From an uncultured Chromatiaceae bacterium (GTDB lineage: Bacteria; Pseudomonadota; Gammaproteobacteria; Enterobacterales; Alteromonadaceae): a stretch of 64,000 nt of DNA. This document shows positions 25,179 to 33,838 of the stretch, one piece after another; positions within the stretch are counted from its first letter, which is position 1, and every line of letters starts with the position of its first letter. Location: the NCBI GenBank assembly GCA_937978655.1, contig CALJUX010000088.1, positions 26,222 to 90,221 on the forward strand, read 5' to 3'. The notes under the pieces are model-generated. The model was not told the origin of the DNA and made no database searches. It was given only the letters and a program-made list of their open reading frames with translations. A program made the position numbers and the translations under genes.

Positions 25179-27977
25179 GTGGCTAGTTTGATGAAAAGAA
25201 TGCTGTTGTTGCTGGCTGTGATCTGTAGTGTGCAGACAGTTGCTGCGGTCACCCCCTCGCCAGCAATGATGGCGCAGCTGAAAAAGTTGCCAAAATCAGA
25301 ACAAATGAAAATTGCCAAGCAGTACGGCTTTGATCTGGCGGAGCTGGAGGCAAAAAGCAGCAGTCCCACCAACGAAATGCAAAATCCGGACGAGGTCATT
25401 GCTGAACCTCTGCAGCCAGACGAACGCACTGAGCCAAAACAAAAAGACATCCAACAAGAGCCGGAAGACCCAAAAAAGCCCGTCCGTTATGGCTTGCAGC
25501 TATTTGATGCCAGCATCAGTACCTTTGCCCCTGTCGGCAACATTCCGGTACCGGATAACTATATCCTCGGCCCGGACGATGAGCTGCTGGTGCAATTGTT
25601 TGGTAAAGAAAACGCCAGCGAAAAGGTGCTGATTAATCGGGACGGTACCGCCATTGTCGACGGATTCCCGCCATTTCAGCTGGGCGGTCTGACCTTCGCC
25701 AAAGCCAGAACCCTGATTGCCGAACGGATCCGCCAGCAGAATATCGGTGTGGACGTGGCGGTCAGCATGGGGCAATTACGCACGATCAGCGTGTTTGTTG
25801 CGGGTGAAGCCAAATTTCCGGGTTCTTATACCGTCTCGGCGTTAAGTACGGTGACACAGGCATTATTTGTCGCCGGTGGTATCAGCGACATTGGTTCATT
25901 GCGTGAGATTAAAGTCAAAAGAGCCGGTGTTGAAGTGGCCAGTTTTGACCTGTACAAATTACTGATCCACGGTGACTCCAGCAATGATGTGCATCTGCGC
26001 CACGGCGACGTGATTTTCGTATCACCGGTGCAGCGACTGGCAGAGGTGTCGGGTGAAGTGCAGCGGCCGGCTATCTATGAAACCCGTCACGGTGAAACTA
26101 TCGGTGATTTGGTGACAATGGCAGGTGGCAGCAAAGCGGGCGCTTTTCCGCGTAAAGTGGTGATTGAGCGCTTTAATCAGGATAATGTCCGTACTTTGCT
26201 GAATATCGACCTGACCAAAGCTGAAGATCGGCGCCTGGCGGTGCAAAACGGTGACATCGTACGGATTGGACAAACCTCGAAACGGGTTGAGCACGTTGTG
26301 ACTGTGGCCGGTGCTGTGGTGCGGCCGGGACAATACGCCTGGACGCCGGGGATCCGGCTGAATCAACTGATTAGCTCACTCTGGTCAGACTTACATCTGA
26401 CCGTTGATCTGGATTACGCGTTGGTTGTACGTGAAATCAGTACCACAGGTGACTTAAAAGTTCTGCAGTTTAATCTGGGCGAAGCTATTACCAAACCCGG
26501 CAGTGTGCATAATCTGGAGCTGGCACCGCGGGATCTGGTGCTGGTCTTTCACCACGGTGAACAGTCGTACATGCGTGCTGAGCTGGACAAATATCTGTAT
26601 GACAAACTGCTGAAACAATATCCGCAGAAGACGCTGTTTGCTAAAACCGAACCGGTGCTGGATGACAAACTGCCGCAGCCGTTTAAAGTGGATGTGGCGG
26701 CGTTAACCAGTCAGGCTTTTGCCGCCGTTTCCGAAAAGTATGCGGAAGTGGAGTTAAAGCCCGGAGTGGCGCCTGAGCCAGTACGGGTACAACCCAATGC
26801 TGAGCATAAAGCCTACCTGAAGTCATTAATGCAGGAGTTGTTAACCAACCTGTATTACGAACCGGAGGTGCTGCAATTCTCTGCGCATCTGACCCGGACT
26901 GAGTTGTTATATCCGCTCCTGCAGAAACTGCGCCAGCAAGCCCGTTTTAATGCCATGACAAAAGTGGTGTCGGTGTACGGTGAAGTGAAATTGCCAGGTG
27001 AGTATCCGCTGGCTGAAAATGCCGGCGTTGAGCAGCTGATCACCGCCGCAGGCGGTCTCAATGACAGCGCTTATCTGGAAAAAGCTGAACTGACCCGCTT
27101 ATTGCAGCAAAACGAAGAACAGTCCGGCTTACGGGTGCAACACCAGAACATCAACCTGATTGACGTGCTGCAAGGCACATCGGCGGTCAAACTGGCCAGT
27201 CGTGATCGCCTGACCGTTTTTGCCGTACCGGACTGGAACGTTGAGCGCACTATTTCTCTGACCGGGCAGCTGCGCTTCCCCGGTAAATATACCATCCAGC
27301 AAGGTGAGAAACTGTCGGCAGTACTGGCACGGGCCGGTGGTTTAACCAACGACGGATTTGCCCGCGGCGCTATTTTTACCCGTAAACAAATCCGTGAGCA
27401 GGAAAGCCAGCAGCTCAGTAAGCTGATGCAACAACTGCGTTCAGATATCGCTGCCAAGAACCTGTCGGCCGAGACAGACACGGCACAGACCAAACCGGAA
27501 GATGCGATCATGATGATCGCTGAGATTGAAAAGACCAAGCCGATAGGCCGGCTGGTGATTGACCTTGATGCGGTGTTAAGAGCCGATCCGGAGTTCGATT
27601 TACTGGTGGAAGAGGGCGACGAATTATATGTTCCGACAGCGCAGACCACCGTTGCCGTGGTCGGCGAGGTGCAGCACGCCTCCAGCCATCGTTTTAAATC
27701 CGGCATGACAGTGGACGATTACTTGCAGCTGGCCGGTGGCTTTCGTAAACGCTCGGACGATGAGCGCGTCTATGTGATCAGAGCCGATGGTTCGGTGTTT
27801 ATCCCAGGGCGTAACTCATGGTTCGCGGTCAGTAACGCGGCGTTACAGCCAGGCGACACTATCGTAGTGCCACTGGACACTGACTACAGCTCCAGCCTGT
27901 CGTTGTGGAGTAAAGTCACCACTATTATTTCGCAGAGTATCGTTGCTCTGGCCGCCATTAATAACATTTCGAATTAG
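25179..27977 (+). CDS. Large SLBB polysaccharide export protein (OtnA-like)
   Basis: This 932-residue protein resembles OtnA-type outer-membrane/periplasmic exporters of Vibrio. It has a signal peptide (MASLMKRMLLLLAVICSVQTVAA), a polysaccharide-export domain with PDNYILGPDDELLVQLFGK, and then repeated SLBB beta-grasp units, visible as SVFVAGEAKFPGSYTVSALSTV, AEVSGEVQRPAIYE, VSVYGEVKLPGEYPL, ISLTGQLRFPGKYTIQ and VAVVGEVQHASSHRFKSG. No lipobox is present, unlike Wza. The GTG at 25179 has GGAG 7 bases upstream; ATG 25191 is an alternative. The Wzz-like gene follows 14 bp later, as otnB follows otnA. Confidence 0.88.
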   Translation: MASLMKRMLLLLAVICSVQTVAAVTPSPAMMAQLKKLPKSEQMKIAKQYGFDLAELEAKSSSPTNEMQNPDEVIAEPLQPDERTEPKQKDIQQEPEDPKKPVRYGLQLFDASISTFAPVGNIPVPDNYILGPDDELLVQLFGKENASEKVLINRDGTAIVDGFPPFQLGGLTFAKARTLIAERIRQQNIGVDVAVSMGQLRTISVFVAGEAKFPGSYTVSALSTVTQALFVAGGISDIGSLREIKVKRAGVEVASFDLYKLLIHGDSSNDVHLRHGDVIFVSPVQRLAEVSGEVQRPAIYETRHGETIGDLVTMAGGSKAGAFPRKVVIERFNQDNVRTLLNIDLTKAEDRRLAVQNGDIVRIGQTSKRVEHVVTVAGAVVRPGQYAWTPGIRLNQLISSLWSDLHLTVDLDYALVVREISTTGDLKVLQFNLGEAITKPGSVHNLELAPRDLVLVFHHGEQSYMRAELDKYLYDKLLKQYPQKTLFAKTEPVLDDKLPQPFKVDVAALTSQAFAAVSEKYAEVELKPGVAPEPVRVQPNAEHKAYLKSLMQELLTNLYYEPEVLQFSAHLTRTELLYPLLQKLRQQARFNAMTKVVSVYGEVKLPGEYPLAENAGVEQLITAAGGLNDSAYLEKAELTRLLQQNEEQSGLRVQHQNINLIDVLQGTSAVKLASRDRLTVFAVPDWNVERTISLTGQLRFPGKYTIQQGEKLSAVLARAGGLTNDGFARGAIFTRKQIREQESQQLSKLMQQLRSDIAAKNLSAETDTAQTKPEDAIMMIAEIEKTKPIGRLVIDLDAVLRADPEFDLLVEEGDELYVPTAQTTVAVVGEVQHASSHRFKSGMTVDDYLQLAGGFRKRSDDERVYVIRADGSVFIPGRNSWFAVSNAALQPGDTIVVPLDTDYSSSLSLWSKVTTIISQSIVALAAINNISN

Positions 27978-27991
27978 AGCCGGATTGAGAA

Positions 27992-28945
27992 GTGCAGAAA
28001 TCAGAAATTAAATCAGACCAGGTTGCACTCCCCGTGCTGATCGTTGCGCTGTGGCGCTATAAATGGGCCGGTTTGTTGTGGCTGGTGTTGGTAGTCGGCG
28101 CCACTGTTGCTTATGTGCTGACCTTACCCAATCTGTATAAGTCACAGGCTATCCTGATCCCAACGGAGGCCACCGGCAAATTAGGTGGCTTATCCAGCTC
28201 TTTAGGTAGTGTTGGTGCACTTGCCGGAATTAATATCGGCGGCGGCGGCGAAAAAAAGTCAGTGGTGGCGCTGGAGCTAATGAAATCGCGCGCGTTTTTT
28301 GCCGCATTTATGCAGAAATATCAGCTTAAAGTGCAGTTAATGGCGGCAAAAGGCTGGGATCCGGCGACGAAGCAGCTGCTGCTTGACCCGGAGATCTATG
28401 ATGCGTCAAAGCAGCTATGGCTGCGTCCAGCCATAGGCCTTCGCGCCGCAGAGCCGTCAGATCAGGAATGTTATGAAGCCTTTATGCGTATTTTCGCCAG
28501 TTCGCAGGACAAGCTGACCGGTGTGATTACCATTTCGCTGGAATTTGTCGCGCCTGATCTGGCGCAGCGCTGGTTGCAGTTGTATCTGGATGAACTCAAT
28601 CTGCAGATGAAACAACGGGACATCAGCGAAGCCGACGAGTCTATTCAGTTTATCCAGGATCGCATTGCGAAGACGGACCTCAATGAGATCCGCAACGTAT
28701 TATTTGCCATGCTCGAGGAGCACCAGAAAACGCTGGTAGTGGCTAATGTGAAGCCGGATTATGTATTTAAGCTGATTGATCCGCCGTCTTTGCCTGATAT
28801 TAAATCCGGTCCGGTGCGCAGCATTATGGTGCTGGCGGCTATGGTCGGCGCGTTTTTTATCTATATCGTTGTTGTTTTAGCACTGGTTTTATTGCGCAAT
28901 CGTTTGCAGGTAAAGTCGGAAAAGGAATGCACTGATGCCGTGTAA
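27992..28945 (+). CDS. Wzz-family chain-length regulator (OtnB-like)
   Basis: Members of this inner-membrane family set polysaccharide chain length together with the Wzy polymerase. The 317 residues have two membrane helices, about residues 22-42 (YKWAGLLWLVLVVGATVAYVL) and 280-300, flanking a periplasmic helical domain. The second helix is preceded by the Pro-rich PPSLPDIKSGPVRS characteristic of Wzz. There is no C-terminal tyrosine-kinase domain, so it is not a full Wzc. The start is a GTG at 27992 with a weak ribosome site. It overlaps the dehydrogenase gene by 11 bases. Confidence 0.87.
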   Translation: MQKSEIKSDQVALPVLIVALWRYKWAGLLWLVLVVGATVAYVLTLPNLYKSQAILIPTEATGKLGGLSSSLGSVGALAGINIGGGGEKKSVVALELMKSRAFFAAFMQKYQLKVQLMAAKGWDPATKQLLLDPEIYDASKQLWLRPAIGLRAAEPSDQECYEAFMRIFASSQDKLTGVITISLEFVAPDLAQRWLQLYLDELNLQMKQRDISEADESIQFIQDRIAKTDLNEIRNVLFAMLEEHQKTLVVANVKPDYVFKLIDPPSLPDIKSGPVRSIMVLAAMVGAFFIYIVVVLALVLLRNRLQVKSEKECTDAV

Positions 28946-30215
28946 TTTAGAACAAATTAAAATCGCCATCATTGGTCTTGGCTATGTCGGCTTACCTCTG
29001 GCTGTTGAGTTTGGTAAAAAATATCCTACTTTAGGTTTTGATATTAATCAGGCGCGGATAGCCGAACTGCAGCGTGGTGAAGACCACACGCTGGAAGTGT
29101 CGCCGGCGGAACTGCGCAGCGCGACTCAGTTGCAATACAGTGCTGATATTGCTGCGTTGCGCACGGCCAATTTTTTTATTGTCACGGTCCCGACGCCGAT
29201 TGACCAGCACCGTCAGCCGGATTTGACGCCGCTGATTAAGGCATCTGAAACCTTAGGCAAGGTTATCAAGCCGGGCGATATCGTTGTGTATGAATCCACG
29301 GTGTATCCGGGCGCCACCGAAGAGGATTGCATCCCGGTGATCGAGCGGGTATCAGGCCTCAAATACAATCAGGACTTTTTTGCCGGTTACAGTCCTGAGC
29401 GGATTAACCCGGGTGACAAAGAACACCGGGTCATTAATATCCGCAAAGTGACCTCGGGTTCGACGCCCGAAATCGCCCGCTTTGTCGACGCCGTATATGC
29501 CAGTATTATCACCGCCGGCACTTATCTGGCGTCGGGTATTAAGGTCGCAGAAGCCGCCAAAGTGATTGAAAATACACAGCGTGATTTGAATATTGCCCTG
29601 ATCAACGAGCTGGCGGTGATCTTCAACCGCATGGGGATTGATACCGAAGAAGTGTTACTCGCCGCCGGAACCAAATGGAACTTTTTGCCATTCAGACCCG
29701 GCCTCGTCGGCGGCCATTGTATTGGGGTTGACCCTTATTATCTGACGCATAAAGCCCAGGCGCTGGGGTATCACCCTGAAGTGATCCTGGCCGGCCGGCG
29801 CATCAATGACGGCATGGGGAAATATGTGGTGTCGCAGCTGGTGAAACAGATGATTAAGCAGCAGATGCCGGTGTCTGGCGCCAGAGTCCTGGTGCTGGGG
29901 TTGACCTTTAAAGAGAATTGCCCGGATATCCGCAATACAAAAGTCGTGGATATTCTGGCAGAACTAAAAGAATACGGCATGCAGGCTGATGTGTTTGATC
30001 CCTGGATTGATGCAGCAGAAGCGGCACACGAGTATGGTCTGACGCCGGTACAGGTGCCGGCCGCGGGACAATATGACGCGATCGTTCTGGCGGTGGCCCA
30101 CCAACAGTTTAAAGAGCTGGGCGCAGCCGGTATCCGTGCCTTTGGCAAACCACAGCATGTGCTGTACGACCTGAAATATGTACTGCCACGCGAGCAAACT
30201 GATTTGCGGCTGTGA
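28935..30215 (+). CDS. UDP-HexNAc 6-dehydrogenase (WbpO/TviB type)
   Basis: Oxidises the C6 hydroxyl of a UDP-N-acetylhexosamine to the uronic acid using two NAD+. The 426 residues have the Rossmann start KIAIIGLGYVGLPLAVEFG, the TVPTPID and ESTVYPGATEEDC segments of the TviB/WbpO branch, a central helix with AEAAKVIENTQRDLNIALINE, and catalytic Cys262 in LVGGHCIGVDPYYLTHKA. This branch acts on UDP-GlcNAc or UDP-GalNAc rather than UDP-ManNAc (WecC). It overlaps the preceding wzz-like gene by 11 bases. Confidence 0.92.
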   Translation: MPCNLEQIKIAIIGLGYVGLPLAVEFGKKYPTLGFDINQARIAELQRGEDHTLEVSPAELRSATQLQYSADIAALRTANFFIVTVPTPIDQHRQPDLTPLIKASETLGKVIKPGDIVVYESTVYPGATEEDCIPVIERVSGLKYNQDFFAGYSPERINPGDKEHRVINIRKVTSGSTPEIARFVDAVYASIITAGTYLASGIKVAEAAKVIENTQRDLNIALINELAVIFNRMGIDTEEVLLAAGTKWNFLPFRPGLVGGHCIGVDPYYLTHKAQALGYHPEVILAGRRINDGMGKYVVSQLVKQMIKQQMPVSGARVLVLGLTFKENCPDIRNTKVVDILAELKEYGMQADVFDPWIDAAEAAHEYGLTPVQVPAAGQYDAIVLAVAHQQFKELGAAGIRAFGKPQHVLYDLKYVLPREQTDLRL

Positions 30216-30238
30216 CCTTGTTGTAGAAGAGAGTAATA

Positions 30239-31312
30239 GTGAAAATTTTAGTAACAGGCGGCGCCGGTTTTATCGGCTCTGCGCTCGTCAGACATATCAT
30301 TCGCCACAGTCAGGACCAGGTGTTAAATCTGGATAAACTGACTTATGCCGGCAACCTGCAGTCTTTGCAGGAAGTTAGTGCAGATCCGCGTTATCAGTTT
30401 GCCCGGATTGATATTTGTGACCAGGCCAGCGTGCTGGCTGAATTGCAGCGTTTTGAGCCGGATGTCGTGATGCATCTGGCGGCGGAAAGTCATGTTGACC
30501 GTTCGATTGACGGGCCCTCGGCTTTTATTCAGACCAATATTGTTGGCACTTACAGCCTGCTGGAAGCCTGCCGCCAGTACTGGCAACAGCTGACGCCGGC
30601 ACGCCGGGCGAGTTTCCGTTTCCATCATGTTTCGACCGATGAAGTTTTTGGCGATTTGCACGGCACTGAGGATTTGTTCAGCGAAACAACGCCTTATGCG
30701 CCCAGTAGTCCGTATTCGGCGTCCAAGGCGGCCAGCGATCATCTGGTGCGCGCCTGGTACCGCACTTATGGCTTACCTGTTTTGGTTACAAATTGTTCGA
30801 ACAACTATGGGCCTTACCATTTTCCGGAGAAGCTGATCCCACTGGTGATCCTCAACGCGCTGGCGGGAAAACCGCTGCCGGTCTACGGCAATGGCCAGCA
30901 AATCCGTGACTGGCTCTATGTCGAAGATCATGCGGCCGCGCTGTATTGTGTGGCAAGCCGTGGCGTAGTCGGCGAGACCTATAACATCGGCGGTCACAAC
31001 GAAAAGAAAAATATCGAAGTGGTCGAAGCCATTTGTGCCTTGTTAGATGAACTTGCGCCACAACGGCCGGGCCAAATCAGCCAGTACCGCGAATTGATCC
31101 GCTTTGTCCAGGACAGGCCCGGGCATGACCACCGTTATGCCATCGATGCCGGCAAAATGAGCCGGGAACTGGGCTGGCAGCCGGCACAGACCTTTGAGTC
31201 TGGCCTGCGCCAGACTGTGCTGTGGTATCTGCAGAATAAACCTTGGTGGCAGGCGGTGCTGAACGGCAGTTATCAGCTGGAAAGATTAGGCACAGGAGCC
31301 CCGACATCATGA
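30239..31312 (+). CDS. rmlB: dTDP-glucose 4,6-dehydratase
   Basis: Converts dTDP-glucose to dTDP-4-keto-6-deoxyglucose. The 357-residue protein starts with the NAD loop VTGGAGFIGSALVRHII and shows LDKLTYAGNLQSL, AAESHVDRSIDGP, the catalytic STDEVFGDL with Asp-Glu, SPYSASKAASDHLVRAW with the Tyr/Lys pair, and NNYGPYHFPEKLIPL. The start is a GTG at 30239 after GAAGAGAG. The stop overlaps the rmlA start (ATGA). rmlC and rmlD, which would complete dTDP-rhamnose, are not in the window. Confidence 0.97.
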   Translation: MKILVTGGAGFIGSALVRHIIRHSQDQVLNLDKLTYAGNLQSLQEVSADPRYQFARIDICDQASVLAELQRFEPDVVMHLAAESHVDRSIDGPSAFIQTNIVGTYSLLEACRQYWQQLTPARRASFRFHHVSTDEVFGDLHGTEDLFSETTPYAPSSPYSASKAASDHLVRAWYRTYGLPVLVTNCSNNYGPYHFPEKLIPLVILNALAGKPLPVYGNGQQIRDWLYVEDHAAALYCVASRGVVGETYNIGGHNEKKNIEVVEAICALLDELAPQRPGQISQYRELIRFVQDRPGHDHRYAIDAGKMSRELGWQPAQTFESGLRQTVLWYLQNKPWWQAVLNGSYQLERLGTGAPTS

Positions 31313-32172
31313 AAGGCATAGTGTTAGCCGGCGGTTCGGGCAGCCGTTTGTTTCCAATCACCCAAGGGGTGTCAAAGCAGCTGCTGCCGGTGTATGACAA
31401 ACCGATGATTTATTACCCGTTGTCGGTGCTGATGCTGGCCGGGATCCGCGATATTTTGTTGATCACGACACCGGAAGATCAGGCATCGTTTCAGCGTCTG
31501 CTCGGTGATGGCAGCGCATTTGGCATTGCGTTGAGTTATGCCGTACAGCCAAACCCGGACGGTCTGGCGCAGGCTTTTATCATCGGCGAGCAGTTTATTG
31601 GCGATGATCAGGTGTGTCTGGTGCTTGGCGACAACATTTTTTATGGTCAGGGTTTTAGTCCGAAACTGAAAAACGCGGCGGCCCGCACTGTAGGGGCTAC
31701 TATTTTTGGCTATCAGGTCAAAGACCCGCAACGCTTTGGCGTGGTTGAATTCGACGCGCAGCAAAAAGTGTTGTCGATAGAAGAGAAACCGGCCAGACCC
31801 AAGTCTAATTATGCCGCAACCGGCCTGTATTTTTATGACAACCAGGTGACGGCTATTGCCAAAACTATTCAGCCTTCCGCCCGTGGCGAACTGGAAATTA
31901 CCTGCGTCAACCAGGCATATCTGGAACAGGGCAACCTGCAGATGGAAATGCTCGGCCGTGGTTTTGCCTGGCTGGATACCGGCACTCATGAAAGCCTGCT
32001 TGAGGCCAGTATGTTTGTGCAAACCATTGAACACCGTCAGGGCTTTAAAATCGCCGCACTGGAAGAAATTGCGTTTAATCAGGGCTGGATCGATGCCACA
32101 CAGCTGCTGGCGCGGGCAGAATTACTCGCTAAAAACGAATACGGTGTTTACCTGCGAGGACTGTTAGCGTGA
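31309..32172 (+). CDS. rmlA: Glucose-1-phosphate thymidylyltransferase
   Basis: Makes dTDP-glucose from dTTP and glucose-1-phosphate. The 287-residue protein begins MKGIVLAGGSGSRLFPITQG with the nucleotide-binding loop, followed by VSKQLLPVYDKPMIYYPLS, LVLGDNIFYGQGFSP, VVEFDAQQKVLSIEEKP and GRGFAWLDTGTHESLLEA, all RmlA hallmarks. The ATG at 31309 has CAGGAGCC upstream and overlaps rmlB. A longer in-frame reading upstream lies inside rmlB and is not used. The next gene starts at its stop codon. Confidence 0.97.
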   Translation: MKGIVLAGGSGSRLFPITQGVSKQLLPVYDKPMIYYPLSVLMLAGIRDILLITTPEDQASFQRLLGDGSAFGIALSYAVQPNPDGLAQAFIIGEQFIGDDQVCLVLGDNIFYGQGFSPKLKNAAARTVGATIFGYQVKDPQRFGVVEFDAQQKVLSIEEKPARPKSNYAATGLYFYDNQVTAIAKTIQPSARGELEITCVNQAYLEQGNLQMEMLGRGFAWLDTGTHESLLEASMFVQTIEHRQGFKIAALEEIAFNQGWIDATQLLARAELLAKNEYGVYLRGLLA

Positions 32173-33257
32173 TGAAAATCCCGGTTAACCGGCCTTATCA
32201 GCCGGAGTTTGGTCAGTACCAGGCTTATCTGGAACGGGCGTACGCCAACAACTGGCTGACCAATAACGGTCCTTTGGTGCAGGAGCTGAAAAGCCGGCTG
32301 GAAGCATACCTTGGCGTCAAAAATTTATTGCTGGTAGCCAATGGTACGCTGGCGATGCAGCTGGCCTACCGGGCGTTAAAGGTGCAGGGCAGCGCCATCA
32401 CTACGCCTTTTACCTTTATCGCCACCAGCAGTTCATTACAATGGGAAGGCATCCGGCCGGAGTTTGCCGATATTGATGCCGCCAGTTTTAACTTGTCTCC
32501 GCAGCAGGTGCAGGCGCAAATGCATCAGGGCGTCAGTGCCGTGGTGCCGGTGCATGTTTATGGCAATCCCTGTGACGTGGATGCCTTTGAAACCCTGCGC
32601 AGTCAGCACGATGTCAAAGTCATTTATGATGCCGCCCATGCCTTTGGCGTCAAAGTCGGGGATCGCAGTGTGCTCAGCTATGGCGATGCGTCCACGCTGA
32701 GTTTTCACGCTACCAAAGTCTTTCATTCCGTTGAGGGCGGTGCTGTGGTGTTCCGCGACGCCGACGCCTGTGCTGCAGCGGAACAAATGACCAACTTTGG
32801 CATTATTCCGGGGAACAGCGGCATCGCCGGGCCTGGCATCAACTGTAAAATGAGTGAAGTGCATGCGGCCATGGGGCTGGCGGTGCTCGACAATATTGAT
32901 GAAGTACTGACCCGGCGGGTCGCGGCTTATCAGCTCTACAAAGATTTATTGCAGGATGTGGTGGGTTTACCGCGTTGGCATGATGCCGCCAATGACAATG
33001 GCGCTTATTTCCCTATCCTGCTGGCCAGCCACAGTCAGTCCGAGCGGGTGCTTGCTGCACTGGCCGCCCGTGGTGTTACGGCAAGGCGTTATTTTGCGCC
33101 GGCACTGCATACGCTCAGCGATTATCAGTATCCGGGGATCGCACCTTGCCCGGTTGCGGCCGACTACGCCAGCCGGACTTTGTGTTTACCGCTGTTTTAC
33201 GATCTGACGGATGCGGAGATCCGTTATGTCGCACAGCAGGTCCGGCAGAGTCTCTGA
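32172..33257 (+). CDS. DegT/DnrJ/EryC1 sugar aminotransferase (VioA/FdtB-like)
   Basis: PLP-dependent aminotransferase of sugar nucleotides, 361 residues. Family features are IPVNRPYQP at the start, the ANGTLAMQLAYRALKV loop, VHVYGNPCDVDAF, DAAHAFGVK and PLP-lysine Lys182 in SFHATKVFHSVEGGAVV. It follows rmlB-rmlA directly and precedes a VioB-like acetyltransferase, so the likely substrate is dTDP-4-keto-6-deoxyglucose, giving dTDP-4-amino-4,6-dideoxyglucose (Qui4N, inference). FdtB-like chemistry at C3 would also need an isomerase, and none is seen. A GTG at 32169, 8 bases after GAGGA, is an alternative start. Confidence 0.88.
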   Translation: MKIPVNRPYQPEFGQYQAYLERAYANNWLTNNGPLVQELKSRLEAYLGVKNLLLVANGTLAMQLAYRALKVQGSAITTPFTFIATSSSLQWEGIRPEFADIDAASFNLSPQQVQAQMHQGVSAVVPVHVYGNPCDVDAFETLRSQHDVKVIYDAAHAFGVKVGDRSVLSYGDASTLSFHATKVFHSVEGGAVVFRDADACAAAEQMTNFGIIPGNSGIAGPGINCKMSEVHAAMGLAVLDNIDEVLTRRVAAYQLYKDLLQDVVGLPRWHDAANDNGAYFPILLASHSQSERVLAALAARGVTARRYFAPALHTLSDYQYPGIAPCPVAADYASRTLCLPLFYDLTDAEIRYVAQQVRQSL

Positions 33258-33259
33258 AT

Positions 33260-33838
33260 ATGGCCCTGTTATCGCGACAAAAACTGCTGGAGATGGGGTT
33301 TGCTGAAGTGGGCGACCCGGTGTTTATTTCCGACAAAGCCAGTTTTTATGGTTGCAGCCGCATTCGTCTTGGCCAGCATGTGCGCATTGACGATTTTGCC
33401 GTGTTGTCGGCCGGCGCAGGGGGGATCACTATCGGCAGTTATATCCATATTGCTGTGTATTCCAGCCTGATCGGTGCAGGTGCTATACAGATCGACGATT
33501 TTGCTAATATTTCATCCCGGGTTTCGGTCTACAGCTCCAGCGACGATTATTCCGGCGAGACTATGACTAATCCGATGGTGCCCGAGGCATACAAAGCGGT
33601 GCAGCATGCGCCGGTGCGGATAGGCCGGCATGTCATTATTGGCGCCGGCACAGTGGTGTTGCCAGGCGTGACCTTACACGAAGGGGCGGCGGTTGGCGCG
33701 CTGAGTCTGGTCAACCGCGACTGTGCTGCCTTTGGCATTTATGCCGGCGTGCCGGCGCTATGGCGCAAAGCCCGCTCCAGGCAGTTGCTGACGCTGGAAG
33801 CTCAGATGCAGTTGGCTCGCCCGGCCGGGCCACTATGA
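33260..33838 (+). CDS. Left-handed beta-helix sugar N-acetyltransferase (VioB-like)
   Basis: The 192-residue protein has hexapeptide-repeat texture (IRLGQHVRIDDFAVLSAGAGGITIGSYIHIA) and the segment SSSDDYSGETMTNPMVPE shared by acyltransferases next to VioA-type genes. It would acetylate the 4-amino group made by the preceding aminotransferase, giving dTDP-Qui4NAc. This is inferred from family and position. The ATG at 33260 lies 2 bases after the aminotransferase stop, and the stop overlaps the flippase start by four bases (ATGA). An O-acetyltransferase is the main alternative. Confidence 0.8.
   Translation: MALLSRQKLLEMGFAEVGDPVFISDKASFYGCSRIRLGQHVRIDDFAVLSAGAGGITIGSYIHIAVYSSLIGAGAIQIDDFANISSRVSVYSSSDDYSGETMTNPMVPEAYKAVQHAPVRIGRHVIIGAGTVVLPGVTLHEGAAVGALSLVNRDCAAFGIYAGVPALWRKARSRQLLTLEAQMQLARPAGPL

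Noticed and set aside
27071..27706. Antisense frame of 211 residues opposite the SLBB exporter
   Set aside because: Serine- and cysteine-rich composition typical of antisense shadows, with the sense strand clearly coding.
31372..32034. Antisense frame of 220 residues opposite rmlA
   Set aside because: The sense strand encodes a complete RmlA with all motifs; the antisense product resembles nothing.
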